Assembly: GCA_900617975.1 (NCBI GenBank) | Contig: UZAE01000567.1 | Coordinates: 1 to 21,267 of the forward strand | Source of the DNA: Rodentolepis nana | Lineage: Eukaryota; Platyhelminthes; Cestoda; Cyclophyllidea; Hymenolepididae | Direction of reading: 5' to 3' | Length of the DNA: 21,267 bases | Shown here: piece by piece, positions 19,407 to 21,267 of the stretch | Numbering within the stretch: position 1 is the stretch's first letter | Layout of the letters: the number at the start of each line of letters is the position of its first letter | The notes under the pieces: model-generated | What the model was told of the DNA's origin: nothing | Database searches by the model: none | The model's input: the letters and a program-made list of their open reading frames with translations, nothing else | Made by a program: the position numbers and the translations under genes

Positions 19407-20753
19407 AATTCCTAAACCATCTTTTAGCGCTTACTTCAAAACAGTCTTTCATATACCGAGTGAGATTTATCATATGTTTTACTTTTATTTTAGTCTGTTG
19501 ATCAGTGTACTCACACGTTTTTTTGAGAAGAGTCAATGACCTCGAGATACCAATCAATCAGCTTTCGTCTTTCCTATCATTCAATCGGCATATGAGAGAC
19601 ACGTTTCTCGCCATATAATTATGTTACAAAAGCAATGATCTATCTAGGCCGGCTCTTTGTAGAGGCAATTTTACAACTAAATTTAGGGTAATTGCTTCAG
19701 CTCCAAAGGTTGTGCAGTTCATTTCTAGAGTTGTCCAATCAGAAATCCCTGATTATATCATCCACCAATCAATGTTTCAAGCGGCCTTTAATCTTGCGTC
19801 GTCCACTTTGCGATAGAAGATAATATCGAACCATAAAGTAAAACGTTGTTAAGAAGTAATTCGGATTGTTTTACTACATTCTTAATCAAAATTGAATTGA
19901 AAAGAAATTGCTCTATACCCCATAACAGGCATCATTAAGAGGTTAATTTTATTCTGTAAATAAAGTCATTCAATCGGTTTTTTTCAATTAATAATTATAC
20001 TTACTTATAAGAAAATAATTTTCCTACTCTTAAACTGGATGGTAGTGATGGGAGATTCGACAAACGTTTATTGAATGCCATAAGAAGAAAAAGGGTGCAA
20101 ATAAAACTAGATAGTAAGGATATTAAGGTATTGTTTAGGCTCAGGGCACTACAGTTGTATTGGTTAGAGGGTGATTAATGGTCATCAAAAGATATCCGTT
20201 TTTTTCCCGCACTCTCCCCTCGCCACCCAACCCCCCCCCCTCCCATTAACGAGACCTTGAAGTGATGTGCTGCTTAACAGAGACGGAAATTTGAGAAAGA
20301 AGGTAAAATGGAAGACGTTTGAGTCTGGCGTTTGCGAACTAGTTTTAAAAAATAGGCATGTGAATAGAGGTTAAATTACCCCAGTCACAGAGAGACAGAG
20401 GTGAGTGGAAATTAAAAATCGATAAGGTACTGGTGGTCTTTATTCCTCTCTCGAAATCAAATCTTCGATAGACTTCGTTTTTCTACTTCTAAGATAATTG
20501 TAATAAATTATCATTTAAAACGTCAGTTCCTCTTTTTTTGCCTTGTCATATTTAGGAATGTCTCCCAGGTATTAGTTATTTACTTTATTTATTAAATGGC
20601 GGATTTAACAAATATTAATAATATTAACTGTACAAAATGATTAATGCTGCATTTCTTAGTGACTTATTAGCATTAAAAAGTTAACACAATAGGTCTCCTT
20701 TAATCATAATTTTAAATTCAGAGTTTTATAACGTTTCCATTGGAATCTTCATT
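19407..20753. other. AT-rich spacer
   Basis: No gene is supported. A C run (CCCAACCCCCCCCCCTCCC-like) sits near 20226-20243 outside any element copy. Confidence 0.45.
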
Positions 20754-20975
20754 ACTGTATGTCATATTCGACCACTTAACAGTACTCTCCTCACCTTTCA
20801 TCTACCTTTGTGTCCGTCTCTTTTACATCGTCGAAACACTCTTCTGTCCCCCCCCCCCTCCCTCTCGACCTTTTTCACTTTGATGTTCCTTCCTCTCTGT
20901 GAAGCCTGAAGTCAACTAAAGGGCTAATGATAATCATCAAAACGCCTGCCATTTGATATAAATAAATAAGTAAAT
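20754..20975 (+). repeat. Element R copy H, 5' truncated
   Basis: Starts inside the element at ACTGTATGTCATATTCGACC and keeps the C-rich block (11-12 C near 20847-20858), GAAGTCAACTAAAGGGCTAA and the full tail CTGCCATTTGATATAAATAA. The near-consensus sequence suggests a young, 5'-truncated insertion. Confidence 0.86.
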
Positions 20976-21267
20976 ATTCAGTATTTTATCATATCGGTGA
21001 AATAGTAAAAGGATGAAATAGGTTTGTTTATTTAGAATAGCTTCAAAACTACCACATTGACGTCTCTAAGCATTTGCAGTCGATATTTGCGTTAATTCAA
21101 GTCGTCCTAGTTGAAGTGGCTTTGGACTAAATACTTGCCTAACTAGAGTGCAGTGTACTGGTTCTAGCAAAACCGCTAACTTCCAAATCACTTATTGCAC
21201 CTCGTTTGTCTCTTTTGGGTAGAGACTCAAGTAATCCATGTTGATCGCACCCAGAATTTTATTCTCT
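20976..21267. other. End of window, unassigned
   Basis: No gene or element seen; slightly less AT-rich than average. Confidence 0.4.

Overview
This is a gene-poor, AT-rich, repeat-laden stretch of a eukaryotic nuclear genome. Introns with GT/AG borders, SINE-like insertions flanked by target-site duplications, many microsatellites and homopolymers, and no prokaryotic gene organisation all support that. The best lineage clue is the only gene I can assemble with confidence. It is a split neuropeptide precursor on the minus strand (12727-13324) whose predicted product is GNYFRF-amide. That differs by one residue from GNFFRF-amide, the FMRFamide-like peptide known from the tapeworm Moniezia. I therefore infer a parasitic flatworm, most likely a cestode; the base composition would suit a hymenolepidid-type genome, but that is a guess.

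Layout: the window is dominated by one dispersed repeat family, called element R here. Nine pieces lie at 23-343 (+), 868-904 (+, deleted to 37 bp), 1820-2154 (-), 6771-7188 (+), 12533-12757 (+), 16866-17003 (rearranged), 17704-17776 (-, 5' head only), 19067-19406 (+) and 20754-20975 (+). Together they make up about a tenth of the window. A full copy is about 320-340 bp. It has a conserved head beginning TGGGGTGTGCGATAGACTTACC, a 19-bp inverted-repeat pair (TAGTTGACTTC-type near the head, GAAGTCAACTA near the tail), a pyrimidine/poly-C block, and a 3' end CTGCCATTTGATATAAATAAATAAA. Three copies have 12-17 bp flanking duplications, so R behaves like a short non-LTR (SINE-like) element mobilised by a LINE. 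I see no tRNA-type A/B boxes and no conserved reading frame in it.

The neuropeptide gene has a compact promoter (CCAAT at about 13435, TATAAATAG at 13402-13394), three coding exons (5, 56 and 203 nt) and two short introns. It encodes an 87-residue secretory precursor: signal peptide, acidic spacer, RQRR cleavage site, GNYFRF-G-KR, and a basic tail. The 3' end of its last exon, including the stop codon, lies inside an R copy. The last roughly nine codons and the 3' UTR therefore appear to be donated by the repeat.

Elsewhere there are only isolated, coding-looking stretches that I cannot assign: 888-1013 (-), 2576-2943 (-), 8686-8775 (+), 9526-9705 (-), 14896-15078 (-), 16610-16847 (+), 17008-17232 (-) and about 17840-17950 (+). 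They are listed at low confidence as candidate exons or relics. The rest reads as AT-rich intergenic or intronic DNA with microsatellites and G/C homopolymer runs.
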